IMG/VR virus record: IMGVR_UViG_3300020186_000396
Location: 36,669 to 100,668 of that record
Length of the DNA stretch: 64,000 nucleotides
From: a virus
Strand: one strand, 5' to 3'
Positions 40,401 through 47,927 of the stretch are shown piece after piece. The notes beneath the pieces were generated by a model that saw only the letters and a list, made by a program, of their open reading frames with translations, had not been told where the DNA came from and made no database searches. The translations under genes and the position numbers were made by a program. Numbering within the stretch: position 1 is the first letter of the stretch; the number at the start of each line of letters is the position of its first letter.

Positions 40401-40980
40401 GGCCTTTATTTGTAGCAAGAGACAGGGTTATGCACCATTTTTCAACGATTCCAATCAAGTTTTCGTTAGCTACGTGAGAAACTGCATCGAAAAGAAGCCG
40501 CTTCCATCTATGCGAGTGGAGGTCAAGAGTATTTTTGAATTCAAAGTGAAAAAGGAAGGTTCAAAATCGTTTGGTCAGGAAATGGCCAAGTTGACCGTAG
40601 AAGATGCCAATGGAGATCAATGTTCCTTGACGGTTTTTCCGGAAAAATACCGTCTCGTAAAAGAACGTATGAAGGGCCTATCTAAAGGGAAACACAAACT
40701 GGAAGAGGGTATTTGCATTCATTTTTCAGGGGTTACCAACTTCTACGAAGATGAAACAGGGATCCTATTGGATAATTTTTACAACTATGCGGCTCCTCCT
40801 GCCGTACCAGCAGACCTGAAGGCCAAGAAGGTGTCGTTACGTGCCGCCAAAGGGTCGAAAACAGCCCCGAAGCCGGAGGCTGAAAAGAACGAACATTTTG
40901 AAGATTTAGAAGATGAAATGTTTGACGAAGGCCTAATAGAATTCAATGATAAGGACGAAGATAACGACTACGACGATTAG
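37450..40980 (+). CDS. dnaE: DNA polymerase III alpha subunit, DnaE-like replicase, 1176 aa
   Basis: The PHP domain begins YVSLHNHTFFSLLDSLLSPK (HxH motif). Polymerase motifs include GYGRGSVGGS near residue 400, the catalytic pair in PDIDTDF near 440-446, and the third Asp in VKMDMLGLE near 594. Length and order match bacterial DnaE (about 1160 aa), with an OB-fold C-terminus and an acidic tail. It copies DNA 5'-3' and would need a clamp and loader, which are not seen in this window. Phages more often use family A or B polymerases, so this is a bacterial-type acquisition. AGGAG precedes the ATG. Confidence 0.95.
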   Translation: MSNYVSLHNHTFFSLLDSLLSPKDLFAKAKELGQSAVAITDHGTLANAWDALKAAKEVGIKYIAGCECYFVNDVAKKDEKVRHVILLAKNAIGYRNLLLLNRHGFDNSLFFAKRVYPLIDWNLLRTHSEGIICLTACGQGIVSQLLNNKKFQEAEETVQKLKEIFGEDLGLEIQPNNLKRYASAYNDSIEQYFTNFHTIRLAKKMGVRIVPTSNAHYLCKDDASTHDVLLAIGAGQSTYSNARIKYDVPEFYLHSEQEVREFFERTNTAEEVDEWIKNTTHFASQCEDPIWIDPKFSNPTGKELPIFPVKSEPEYDQFITWLNQPENDKLKLLDPDQSYLRYLCFKDADSRMPQDARKEEYLARLQEELEVIEYHGFSSYMLIVADYIRWARKNNILVGYGRGSVGGSLIAYLLDIHRADPIQYKLIFARFHNKEKTSFPDIDTDFAPSGRNLVQDYVRQKYGADHVAHVSNVNTITPKVYARDISRACELGGSRATAVDVGNTVADTLPADIKSIEKALQEAPLFVEYTKRYPQFIKYQDICGKYRAWSTHAGGLVISNRPLAGLIPLRKDKDGAVAIEYDKDRAEENGLVKMDMLGLETLDIIKDTFEIIKAQGKAAPPDLMTVPLDDQATYDLLSRGDTFCVFQLGTSSGTIDLCKKVKPKNIEDISAINSLARPSARDIREDFIKTKEGQKPVNILHPSLNRAFGGTYGFGLYEECLMYLAQDVAGWSLHESDRLRKLTKEKGKNPKKAAQWRKDFIADAMKNKQIPENIATRIWDEVVDKFQGYGFNLSHSILYSMMSYYTAYLKAHYPVEFLMANLKSEIQSNVKSAKNDIEKIKSEIKKHNVKILPPDINRSSYSYTLLNSGMLITGFEALKFVGEEAISDLVSKRPFKDFTDLMVRCDSKALRSSTIQALAATGCLDGFGLTRKQIYLYCSDFRKKLQSWSKKHDPAKETFNYPWLEETDWLISEKYALEKMYLGEAFICSKRQGYAPFFNDSNQVFVSYVRNCIEKKPLPSMRVEVKSIFEFKVKKEGSKSFGQEMAKLTVEDANGDQCSLTVFPEKYRLVKERMKGLSKGKHKLEEGICIHFSGVTNFYEDETGILLDNFYNYAAPPAVPADLKAKKVSLRAAKGSKTAPKPEAEKNEHFEDLEDEMFDEGLIEFNDKDEDNDYDD

Positions 40981-41000
40981 TATACGCTACTAGTGAACTA

Positions 41001-41209
41001 CGTGGATGAATTGGTTAAATTTTTTTTTTGGGGGGGGTATATAATTCAGCAACGTGGAATGATGATGATTGTAAAACGTGGAGTTGGCAAATCGATCACA
41101 TCATGCCACAGATGAAGTTGTTATATGACTAAAAGTTGGGGGCTAGAAAATCTGAGACCTCGCAGTTCAAAAGAAAACATAATACACGGCGCAAATTTAA
41201 GGAATAGAA
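41001..41209 (+). pseudogene. HNH endonuclease remnant 2 (frameshifted, with homopolymer run)
   Basis: The segment YNSATWNDDDCKTWSWQIDH gives the HNH core, nearly the same as remnant 1 (WTWQIDHI). It is followed by a stop and then LENLRPRSSKEN in a shifted frame. A run of T10 and G8 (41020-41037) replaces the codons expected before the core. The remnant runs directly into the next gene. It is decayed and not expected to make protein. Confidence 0.7.
41020..41037 (+). repeat. Homopolymer tract T10G8
   Basis: Ten T and eight G bases in a row, the longest homopolymer pair I noticed in the window, inside an HNH remnant. It may be a slippage site, a decay product or a sequencing artefact. Confidence 0.8.
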
Positions 41210-41794
41210 ATGAAATGTAATAGTTGTGCAGCTGATATCCCGCCTCAGTGGGTTCATAGTATAAACACCAATACTTGTCCCGGCTGCGGTAGCGAGTTAA
41301 TGGATACCAAGGCTCAGAACATCTTAGCAGAAGTTCGTGAGGCCATGAACCAAATGCCTGCCAATCCTGAAGGGTTAGCAGGTTGGTTGCTATCTAATTA
41401 CAAATTAACAAAGGTAGGCGCCGCCGAACCTAGTGATTTTCATCAGCGAGTTAGTGGTCCAGATGATTCAGGATCTACTCGTCAGCCAGGACAACCTAAA
41501 GCAGCTACACCAGACGAAGGGACTCTTCTTTTCCAGAAGTTTCTCAAGCGTACTGGCGTCAAGATGCCGGATGTCGGAGCTTTGAAAAAGACTGCCAGAA
41601 CTACAGCCATAATGGATATCGATAACGATATTGATGACATGGATGATTCAGGAGATGTCGAAATAGAAGGTAATGAACTTCCATTTACAATGCCTGGGAC
41701 TGCGGCTGGCGATCCTCATGCTGCTATGAAGGCAAAACAAAAGGGAGCCCGTAACGCGATTCTTTCAGGTGCAGGTGGATTCAGGAGAAGCTAA
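41210..41794 (+). CDS. Zinc-ribbon protein with disordered tail, 194 aa
   Basis: The N-terminus MKCNSCAADIPPQWVHSINT, followed by CPGCGSELM, forms a rubredoxin-like zinc ribbon. Residues about 25-80 are helical, and the rest is acidic and Gly/Ala-rich. It starts directly after the HNH remnant and precedes the recombination gene cluster. No enzymatic motif is visible. Confidence 0.65.
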   Translation: MKCNSCAADIPPQWVHSINTNTCPGCGSELMDTKAQNILAEVREAMNQMPANPEGLAGWLLSNYKLTKVGAAEPSDFHQRVSGPDDSGSTRQPGQPKAATPDEGTLLFQKFLKRTGVKMPDVGALKKTARTTAIMDIDNDIDDMDDSGDVEIEGNELPFTMPGTAAGDPHAAMKAKQKGARNAILSGAGGFRRS

Positions 41795-42117
41795 TGTTTA
41801 AGGTCATAGATTATAAGAAGATTGACCTTACAGAAGATGAATGGGGAATGTATCAAAACATTTGCCGCTCCTATGACCGCCCCAATTCAAAAGGTGAAGA
41901 TCTGTTCAAAGATTTATTTGAAACGGATGAGGATGGAATCATTATATTTTTGAAACCGCCATCGAAGGTATTTACTTCTATGGAAGTGTTTTTGTTTATC
42001 ATGAGCATCATGCAACACCAGCATTTACGGCGTATGGAAAAGAGAATAGACGACAGCATCCAAAAAATGGAAAAGCTGGCAACATCTAATTCGTGCCGTT
42101 GTCGAGAGACTGAATAG
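41794..42117 (+). CDS. Hypothetical protein, 107 aa
   Basis: Not recognised. It begins MFKVIDYKKIDLTEDEWGMY, and a segment near residues 60-75 (FTSMEVFLFIMSIM) is hydrophobic, possibly a membrane-proximal helix. The tail has a CRC motif. Its start overlaps the previous stop by one base. Confidence 0.6.
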   Translation: MFKVIDYKKIDLTEDEWGMYQNICRSYDRPNSKGEDLFKDLFETDEDGIIIFLKPPSKVFTSMEVFLFIMSIMQHQHLRRMEKRIDDSIQKMEKLATSNSCRCRETE

Positions 42118-42135
42118 TACATACTCAATATCCGT

Positions 42136-42696
42136 ATGGATAATACGGAAGCAAAAGTTGAAGACATGTCCTTGAACGGACCGGAGGAAACTCCAGATCC
42201 ACCAAAGATTACATTGGGCTCGATCATAGGTTCAAACCCTGTAGAAGAATTCAAAAAGTTCAATATGACCGAGGTACAATATGTACTGTCGAAGCTAAGT
42301 TTCGATCAGGTGATTGATGAGCAATCTGCGCTCGCATTAGCACAGCAAAGTCTTAATGCAGCTGATATATTAATAGAGTTCATAGCAAAGCTGACGAAGT
42401 CAGTATCGATCCTTGACAGCAAAGTTACTAATCTAAAAAACAAGGTCGCCCTTGCGTATAAGACCAGCGATGGTCGTACGACTGCCGAAATGAAGAAACA
42501 GGCAGGAGAGAGCGACCCTGGCGTTCTATTATTGCAAGAGCAGTTAGCGGAAGCTAAAGGAGCAAAAGTAGCGGTAGAGTATAAGTACGAAGTGGTCGTG
42601 AAAGCTCACCACCATTTTAAAGACCTGGCAGGCGGACATAGGAAGTTACATACGAACTCTCTGACGATTCAACCAAAAGAAACTGGATGGGGTTGA
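42136..42696 (+). CDS. Helical protein adjacent to RecA-like gene (possible recombination mediator), 186 aa
   Basis: The first 40 residues are acidic and Pro-rich; the remaining 145 form long charged helices (KNKVALAYKTSDGRTTAEMK) ending in a His-rich patch (KAHHHFKDLAGGHRK). In T4, UvsY, a small helical protein, loads UvsX onto gp32-coated DNA. Position immediately before the UvsX-like gene and this helical make-up would suit such a role, but I see no diagnostic motif. Treat the function as unknown. Confidence 0.6.
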   Translation: MDNTEAKVEDMSLNGPEETPDPPKITLGSIIGSNPVEEFKKFNMTEVQYVLSKLSFDQVIDEQSALALAQQSLNAADILIEFIAKLTKSVSILDSKVTNLKNKVALAYKTSDGRTTAEMKKQAGESDPGVLLLQEQLAEAKGAKVAVEYKYEVVVKAHHHFKDLAGGHRKLHTNSLTIQPKETGWG

Positions 42697-42737
42697 TTCT
42701 AGAGTTCTCACAACAAAGAAAATAATAAGGGTAAAAT

Positions 42738-43841
42738 ATGGCAAAAGAAGATACATTTTTTGATAGTTGGGCGAAGGCGGAAGAAGGACTTGAGATTGGT
42801 ACTGCTGATGAGATTGAGGCTGCGGTTGATATAATTTCAACGGGTAGCCCAGGACTCGATGACATTTTATTTTGTGGTGGTATTCCGTGTGGTCGTTTAG
42901 TCCAGTATTATGGACCGGCGGGCTCTGGAAAAACTATGATGTCGATGATTGCTATCGCTGAGGCTCAACGCAAGAGCCCAACTGCCAAGCAGTTATTTCT
43001 AGACGCTGAAGGTACATTTAGACCTGACTGGGCACAGAAGCTTGGAGTTGATTTAAAGCGTGTTATGCACGTTGCCGGACCTTCTGCTTCGAATGGAAGA
43101 AAAATCTTCGAGCTAATGCTTGGAGTTCCAAAGAAAGACAAAAAGAATCTTCCAGACGGTAAGTCTAAGGAGGGATTTTTCGATAAGGTTGCATCTGGGG
43201 ATCTGGATTTCAATCTTGTCGTTTTAGACTCACTCGGAGCAATTATTCCTCCTATGGAAGATACTGCCGAAGTTGGTAAACAAAACATGGCTTTGCTTTC
43301 TAGATTCTTAAGCACTGAGCTTAAGAAGGTCGCTTCAGAAGCGCAGAAGTCAAACGTTCCGGTAATATTCATCAATCACGTACGAGATGTAATGGATCCG
43401 TTCGCTGGTGGTAGTGGATACACGTTCGCTGGTGGAAATCAGCTGCGCCACTCGATGAGCGTCAACATTTTTTTCCAGCCTATGACGAAAAAGGAACTCG
43501 TCATTTTTGACGAAAATGAAAATAAAATTGGTCACACATTAAAAGCAAAAATAGAAAAAAATAAATTTGGACCTTGGCCTCGTGACTGTTTGTTCCGCGT
43601 AAAGTTCGACAACGGTGTTGTTGATCAAGAAGGTGAATGGTTTGATCTGGCAATACAGTACGGAATCATACAAAGACCAACTAATTCAACGTACACGATG
43701 AATGATTGGAAATGGGTTGGCCGTGAGAAAGCCATTACAGTTATCCAAGAGGGTAAGAACAACGAACTCGAAGTAATTAAAGCTGCGGTGATAAAAGCTC
43801 GCCAGGAAAAAGTCGAGAGCCGCGTTACCGTCAAGTCATAA
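42738..43841 (+). CDS. RecA/UvsX-like recombinase, 367 aa
   Basis: The RecA core is clear: STGSPGLDDILFCGGIPCGR at residue 34 onward, Walker A YYGPAGSGKTMM near 57-68, LFLDAEGTFRPDWAQKLGVD, Walker B FNLVVLDSLGAIIPP near 158-171, and a QNMALLSRFLSTEL segment with the FINHVRD strand. GGNQLRHSMSVNIFFQ covers the L2-like and C-terminal beta region. It polymerises on single-stranded DNA and carries out strand exchange. SSB, Mre11/Rad50-like, RuvC and primase genes nearby fit recombination-dependent replication. Confidence 0.92.
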   Translation: MAKEDTFFDSWAKAEEGLEIGTADEIEAAVDIISTGSPGLDDILFCGGIPCGRLVQYYGPAGSGKTMMSMIAIAEAQRKSPTAKQLFLDAEGTFRPDWAQKLGVDLKRVMHVAGPSASNGRKIFELMLGVPKKDKKNLPDGKSKEGFFDKVASGDLDFNLVVLDSLGAIIPPMEDTAEVGKQNMALLSRFLSTELKKVASEAQKSNVPVIFINHVRDVMDPFAGGSGYTFAGGNQLRHSMSVNIFFQPMTKKELVIFDENENKIGHTLKAKIEKNKFGPWPRDCLFRVKFDNGVVDQEGEWFDLAIQYGIIQRPTNSTYTMNDWKWVGREKAITVIQEGKNNELEVIKAAVIKARQEKVESRVTVKS

Positions 43842-43846
43842 GTTTT

Positions 43847-44158
43847 ATGAGCAAAGAAGACATTACACTAACCCCGGCAGGGTCGGTGGGCGATATTAAA
43901 ACAGCAGGAAAACCGATCTATCTAGTGATAGTTGAGGAAGGCCTGAAAACAAAAACACTAGCCTATTATCTTTGCCAGAAGCTCGATAAACAAGAAAACT
44001 GTGTCGAGTTCCGCGGCCTGTTATTTACAGGAGCAAGCAACCTACTCGATACGTCGGATCCTCAATCACTTTTTAATCCGGCAAAAGTACAGGAACTAAC
44101 ATTCCCTTGGCATCGAGTAGTTCAAATAAAAAACCTCTCATTCAAAGCTACTAAATAG
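43847..44158 (+). CDS. Hypothetical protein, 103 aa
   Basis: Not recognised. It is a small alpha/beta protein (KPIYLVIVEEGLKTKTLAYY) five nt after the recombinase, so likely in the same transcript. No motif is seen. Confidence 0.65.
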   Translation: MSKEDITLTPAGSVGDIKTAGKPIYLVIVEEGLKTKTLAYYLCQKLDKQENCVEFRGLLFTGASNLLDTSDPQSLFNPAKVQELTFPWHRVVQIKNLSFKATK

Positions 44159-44169
44159 GAGATTCAAAA

Positions 44170-44547
44170 ATGGCAACTCGTAACGTAAAGCGCCCCACAC
44201 GGCGCACAGTTCGTGCAGTAAATGTAACTCGTAAGACCGTACGACCGGGTCGTACACCGGTTCGTGGATCAGTATCGGCAGATATTGATACAGCAATCCT
44301 TGACGGGGTTGTGCGTCTGTCCAACCGCGCTGTTGGTAAGACTCCATGGAGCGGTTCTATGACGGAACTTGAAGTCGCTCTTCGGAAGATAATTCGTCGT
44401 TCAGTTTCAAACTGGCCGCAGAACCCGCGTGCCATGCGCGCAAGCCTTGACCGCGTTGTTACCAAGCTTCGTCGTCTCGGAGTCAAGACTCGTTTTGGTC
44501 GTACCAGCGATCATAGTCGTAAACGTTTTGTCGAGTTTACTAGATAA
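44170..44547 (+). CDS. Strongly basic hypothetical protein, 125 aa
   Basis: The first 45 residues are almost all Arg, Lys, Thr and Val (NVKRPTRRTVRAVNVTRKTV), followed by a helical part with many Arg. AGGAG lies 9-13 nt before the ATG. The charge suggests nucleic-acid binding, perhaps as a DNA-packaging or replication accessory. The family is not recognised. Confidence 0.65.
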   Translation: MATRNVKRPTRRTVRAVNVTRKTVRPGRTPVRGSVSADIDTAILDGVVRLSNRAVGKTPWSGSMTELEVALRKIIRRSVSNWPQNPRAMRASLDRVVTKLRRLGVKTRFGRTSDHSRKRFVEFTR

Positions 44548-44629
44548 ATAATCTGTCGAAAGACATCTTAATACACTTAATGTAAGTCAATCTAACTTAA
44601 TACCTTCAATCAGTTGTTCGGAGTTTATA

Positions 44630-45331
44630 ATGCAAAAATATGGCGAAGTGTCCTGGGGCGAAGTCCCTTCTGAGAGTATGCCAACCCGCGAAAATCGTGA
44701 CTCGTTTCTCCGTTTAGAGAAGGGACCGAACGTTCTTCGTATCATAACTTCTCCTTTCCAGTATACGGTTCACCGTTACAAGAGAGAGAATGATCCTGGT
44801 TTTGGCCAGCGTGTAATGTGTTCTATGGCGAATGGTGGCTGTGCGCTTTGTGCGCTCGGCGATAAGCCCAAGCGTCGTTGGCTGTTAGGCGTAATCGATC
44901 GCAAGTCGAAGAGCTTCAAGATCCTTGATATTGGTATCTCGGTCTTTAAGTCAATTCAAGGCCTCACTCGTGATGACGAATGGGGAGAGCCAATCAAGTA
45001 CGACGTCGATATCAAAGTCGACCCGAACGGTGGGGCTGCTAACTATTACGGTGTAATGCCGAAGATCCCGAAGCCACTCAGTGCAGATGATATTCAGATA
45101 AAGGATATGGTTGATGCTGAGGAGCTGAAGCGTCGTTGCCTTCCTCCAACACCTGACAAGGTGCAGGAGCGTCTCGACAAGATCCTCAACGGTACGCCAG
45201 CGCGGCCAGAAAGTGTTTCGGCACCGGCTCCTCGCCAAGTACAAGCTGTACAACCGGTAGTGGCTAACACAACGGTGGATATGTCTTCGGAAGAAGATGA
45301 AGATCTATCGTTCCCTAAGTACGGCTCCTGA
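44630..45331 (+). CDS. gp32-like single-stranded DNA-binding protein, 233 aa
   Basis: The pattern SFLRLEKGPNVLRIITSPFQ followed by YTVHRYK, then a C/C...CALCALGDKPKRRWLLGVIDR segment, fits the zinc-containing OB-fold of phage SSB proteins. The C-terminus is acidic (SSEEDEDLSFPKYGS), as in SSBs that recruit partners through the tail. It would coat single strands during replication and recombination with the UvsX-like protein upstream. The terminator at 45355 closes this operon. Confidence 0.75.
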   Translation: MQKYGEVSWGEVPSESMPTRENRDSFLRLEKGPNVLRIITSPFQYTVHRYKRENDPGFGQRVMCSMANGGCALCALGDKPKRRWLLGVIDRKSKSFKILDIGISVFKSIQGLTRDDEWGEPIKYDVDIKVDPNGGAANYYGVMPKIPKPLSADDIQIKDMVDAEELKRRCLPPTPDKVQERLDKILNGTPARPESVSAPAPRQVQAVQPVVANTTVDMSSEEDEDLSFPKYGS

Positions 45332-45354
45332 TACTAGTGTAAGTAATTGAGCGA

Positions 45355-45387
45355 ATGGGCCTGGTGTAAACCAGGCCCATTTTCTTT
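45355..45387 (+). terminator. Rho-independent terminator with GTAA tetraloop
   Basis: ATGGGCCTGGT pairs perfectly over 11 bp with ACCAGGCCCAT around GTAA, followed by TTTCTTT. It ends the recombinase-SSB transcript. Confidence 0.9.
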
Positions 45388-45415
45388 ATGCAGGTGAAGC
45401 GATATATGATTGTTT

Positions 45416-46030
45416 ATGTCGCGTATTATTATTGGTATTGACGTTTCGAGTTCAACTATAGGTTGGGGTGTTTTAGAGAAAGACGGTGATGATATACGAT
45501 TCATAGATGCCGGATTTATCAAACCTAACAAAACTACAAAGAAACCTAAAAAACTTACTAAGAAGGCAGCGGCAGCTAAGAAACCTTCCAAAAAGCCGGT
45601 CATTACAACTTCAATATTTAATAGTTTGCATCAGGTAAAAGCGGACATTTCCGATTTACTTAAAAAGTATAAACCTGATGAGATTGCTATCGAAGATTTG
45701 GTAATGTTCATGCCGAAGAAAAGTACCGCCAGAACTATTATAACGCTAGCTATCTATAATAGAACTGTAGGGCTGCTTTGCTACGAGGCACTAAGTAAGG
45801 AACCATCTCTTTACAATGTAATGAGTATTCGGCATAGATTAAAACTAGATAAACAGTTTCCGGCTAAAGAAGATATGCCAGCTCTTATAGAACAAAGACT
45901 TACGATTCAATTTCCATGGGTCACTAAAACGGTAAAGAAAAAGGGCGTTCAAACGATAATAATGTGCGAAGAAAGCTATGACGTCGCAGACGGTATAGCA
46001 GTCGCGTTATATCACGCATTGACCACATGA
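45416..46030 (+). CDS. RuvC-like Holliday junction resolvase with Lys-rich insertion, 204 aa
   Basis: The RuvC fold is shown by IIGIDVSSSTIGWGVL (first catalytic Asp), IAIEDLVMF (Glu), and the last acidic pair in YDVADGIAVALYHAL. Between the first two strands, residues about 36-62 are a Lys-rich insertion (NKTTKKPKKLTKKAAAAKKP) absent from bacterial RuvC, which may bind DNA. I chose the ATG at 45416. It resolves four-way junctions. An ATATAT motif lies 9 nt upstream, and the gene overlaps DnaJ by ATGA. Confidence 0.8.
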   Translation: MSRIIIGIDVSSSTIGWGVLEKDGDDIRFIDAGFIKPNKTTKKPKKLTKKAAAAKKPSKKPVITTSIFNSLHQVKADISDLLKKYKPDEIAIEDLVMFMPKKSTARTIITLAIYNRTVGLLCYEALSKEPSLYNVMSIRHRLKLDKQFPAKEDMPALIEQRLTIQFPWVTKTVKKKGVQTIIMCEESYDVADGIAVALYHALTT

Positions 46031-47004
46031 AACGTACAGAGGCCCTTAAGATACTTGGTTTGCCAGATACCGCCACCGATGAGGAGGCGAAGAAAAAGTT
46101 TCGTGAATTAAGTAGGTTGTATCACCCGGACATTAACAAGGAACCAGGAAACGAAGAGCATTTTAAGAAAATTTCTTCAGCTTTCACGGCTATCCAAAAT
46201 CCAGAGCCAGAGCCGGAACAGCCTCAACATCATGATTTTCATACCTCTATTAATCTAGAGGATATGCTTAGAAATTTTCAAAGCGGTATACACTTTGGAG
46301 TTCGGCCAAGCAGACCTGTTAAACAAGTAAAAATAACGGTACCGATTTCTTTTGATGAATCGATCAAGGGGTGTCAAAAAGAAGTTACGATAGATCGAGA
46401 TGAAGCCTGCTCATCGTGCAGAGGAATTGGAGCTACATTTATACCGAAATCAACACCATGCCCGACATGTAATGATAAAGGTAAAATTGAAACTCAACAA
46501 GGAAACACTAAATTCATTAGAGCGTGCCCTAACTGTCTTGGTCACAATAAAATTAAAATAGATTGTAAAGCGTGTAATGGTAAGGCTGTAAAGTCTGCAA
46601 CAAGAGTTTGTAAGATTGAAATCCCAGAAGGTGTCGTTACAGGTAATTTGCTACGCTTGTCCAGAATGGGAAATTTTGTTCCATCAGGAATGGGTTCTAA
46701 TTACTTAGATGCATTCGTAGAATTAAACGTAACGCCAAGAAAGAATATGTCTTTGGTTGGCAATGACGTTGTATCGACCATTGAGGTGACGCTGCTGGAT
46801 TGTCTTCAAGGAGTAAAACGCAAGGAGCAAACCGTTTATGGCGAAGTAGAGGTACAGATCCCACCGAACACCAAGAACAAAGACGAGGTGTTGATCACCG
46901 GACACGGCGTGCGTTCTGCAAATGGAAATCATAAATTCACCATATTCACAAAATATCCGGACACGAACAAACTCGTAGAATTTCTAAAGAAGCTGGAGAA
47001 CTGA
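46027..47004 (+). CDS. dnaJ: DnaJ (Hsp40) chaperone, 325 aa
   Basis: The J domain has YHPDIN near residue 32 with the HPD tripeptide. There is no long Gly/Phe linker. The zinc finger has four CxxC-type repeats (CSSCRGIGA, CPTCNDKG, CPNCLGHN, CKACNGK) in residues about 125-200, then the beta-rich substrate domain. It is a class I DnaJ that stimulates host DnaK. Phage-encoded DnaJ suggests remodelling of replication complexes or help in virion folding. It overlaps RuvC and the next gene. Confidence 0.92.
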   Translation: MKRTEALKILGLPDTATDEEAKKKFRELSRLYHPDINKEPGNEEHFKKISSAFTAIQNPEPEPEQPQHHDFHTSINLEDMLRNFQSGIHFGVRPSRPVKQVKITVPISFDESIKGCQKEVTIDRDEACSSCRGIGATFIPKSTPCPTCNDKGKIETQQGNTKFIRACPNCLGHNKIKIDCKACNGKAVKSATRVCKIEIPEGVVTGNLLRLSRMGNFVPSGMGSNYLDAFVELNVTPRKNMSLVGNDVVSTIEVTLLDCLQGVKRKEQTVYGEVEVQIPPNTKNKDEVLITGHGVRSANGNHKFTIFTKYPDTNKLVEFLKKLEN

Positions 47005-47330
47005 TGCCATTTCAAACGTTTTGTGACAACGTAGGTTGTAAAAAAGAACAAACGCCATTGCTCGACGTCGATACAAATAAAGTTGTTTGCGGAGAATGCA
47101 ATCGACCAATATCGACAATCACTGATTTTGCCAAAAGACAAATGAAATCTTTAGGGCAGATAGTGCGTAAAAAGAAAACACAATCAGCTTACGTCGTTAA
47201 ATGCCCAAAGTGTTCCGTGGAAAATACACCTAAGATATCAGGTGACGAGTTGGTGTGCGCCTCATGCTCTTCTAAGTTGAATCTTAGCAAAACCTTCGAG
47301 CGATTAGTTCGAGGTGCAATCAAAGGATAA
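47004..47330 (+). CDS. Zinc-ribbon protein, 108 aa
   Basis: Two Cys clusters are visible: C-x4-C...CGECNRP at the N-terminus and CPKC...CASCSSKLN at the C-terminus, about 45 residues apart, each a likely zinc ribbon. A basic linker (RQMKSLGQIVRKKKTQS) joins them. It overlaps DnaJ by one base. No function is recognised; an adaptor or transcription role would fit the shape. Confidence 0.65.
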   Translation: MPFQTFCDNVGCKKEQTPLLDVDTNKVVCGECNRPISTITDFAKRQMKSLGQIVRKKKTQSAYVVKCPKCSVENTPKISGDELVCASCSSKLNLSKTFERLVRGAIKG

Positions 47331-47333
47331 TTT

Positions 47334-47927
47334 ATGGAAATAATTCCAGTAACGGAAAAGCTAACAAAGTTTGTAGCTTCTCAGGCGCCACGTTTCGATC
47401 TGGGTGGGTATTCAAACCTGAAAAAGGCAGACTTAGGAAAGTCTTCTAGACTTGGTTTCCAGTATACTGGATTGTACGGAGAGTCTGCTTGGTATATTTA
47501 TCGATATGCCTCATTGAGAAAGTTAAAGGATTTGCTTGATTACAAATTCGATAATTACACCAAGACAGGCAAAGGCGATGGCGGCGAGGACGACAATCTT
47601 CGATTTGAAGGGCATGATCGTTTAGTAGATATCAAATCATCGCACATAACCGATTTTTCACAAGTCAGGTCTCTTAATTTAGTTATACCGCCTCGTGAGC
47701 TTCACGAGAACATGATCTACGTAGCAGCCTACACACTCGGTACAGATAAGACGAATCGTGAAAAGGTTGACCAAGTAATATTGGCTGGTTGGTGTCTTAA
47801 TGAAGAAGTCACTGACCGTTGGGGTTACGATCCGGCAAAATACGCAGTGCAGGTCAATAAACTGCACCCAATGCATGAACTCAACAAGGCTCTCGGCCGC
47901 TCTGGCGAATACATTGAAGCTCCCTGA
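47334..47927 (+). CDS. Possible PD-(D/E)XK nuclease-like protein, 197 aa
   Basis: The stretch GGEDDNLRFEG...DRLVDIKSSHI near residues 80-105 resembles the D-x(n)-(D/E)xK pattern of restriction-endonuclease folds, with Lys in DIKS as catalytic Lys. The Tyr-rich region before it and the helical C-terminus are not assigned. It lies between DnaJ/zinc ribbon and the primase TOPRIM gene, so a role in DNA replication or host DNA cleavage is plausible. The call rests on one motif. Confidence 0.5.
   Translation: MEIIPVTEKLTKFVASQAPRFDLGGYSNLKKADLGKSSRLGFQYTGLYGESAWYIYRYASLRKLKDLLDYKFDNYTKTGKGDGGEDDNLRFEGHDRLVDIKSSHITDFSQVRSLNLVIPPRELHENMIYVAAYTLGTDKTNREKVDQVILAGWCLNEEVTDRWGYDPAKYAVQVNKLHPMHELNKALGRSGEYIEAP

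Noticed and set aside
42228-42245. tRNA T-arm-like GGTTCAAACCC
   Set aside because: It lies inside a well-supported coding frame and no acceptor, D or anticodon stems can be paired around it.
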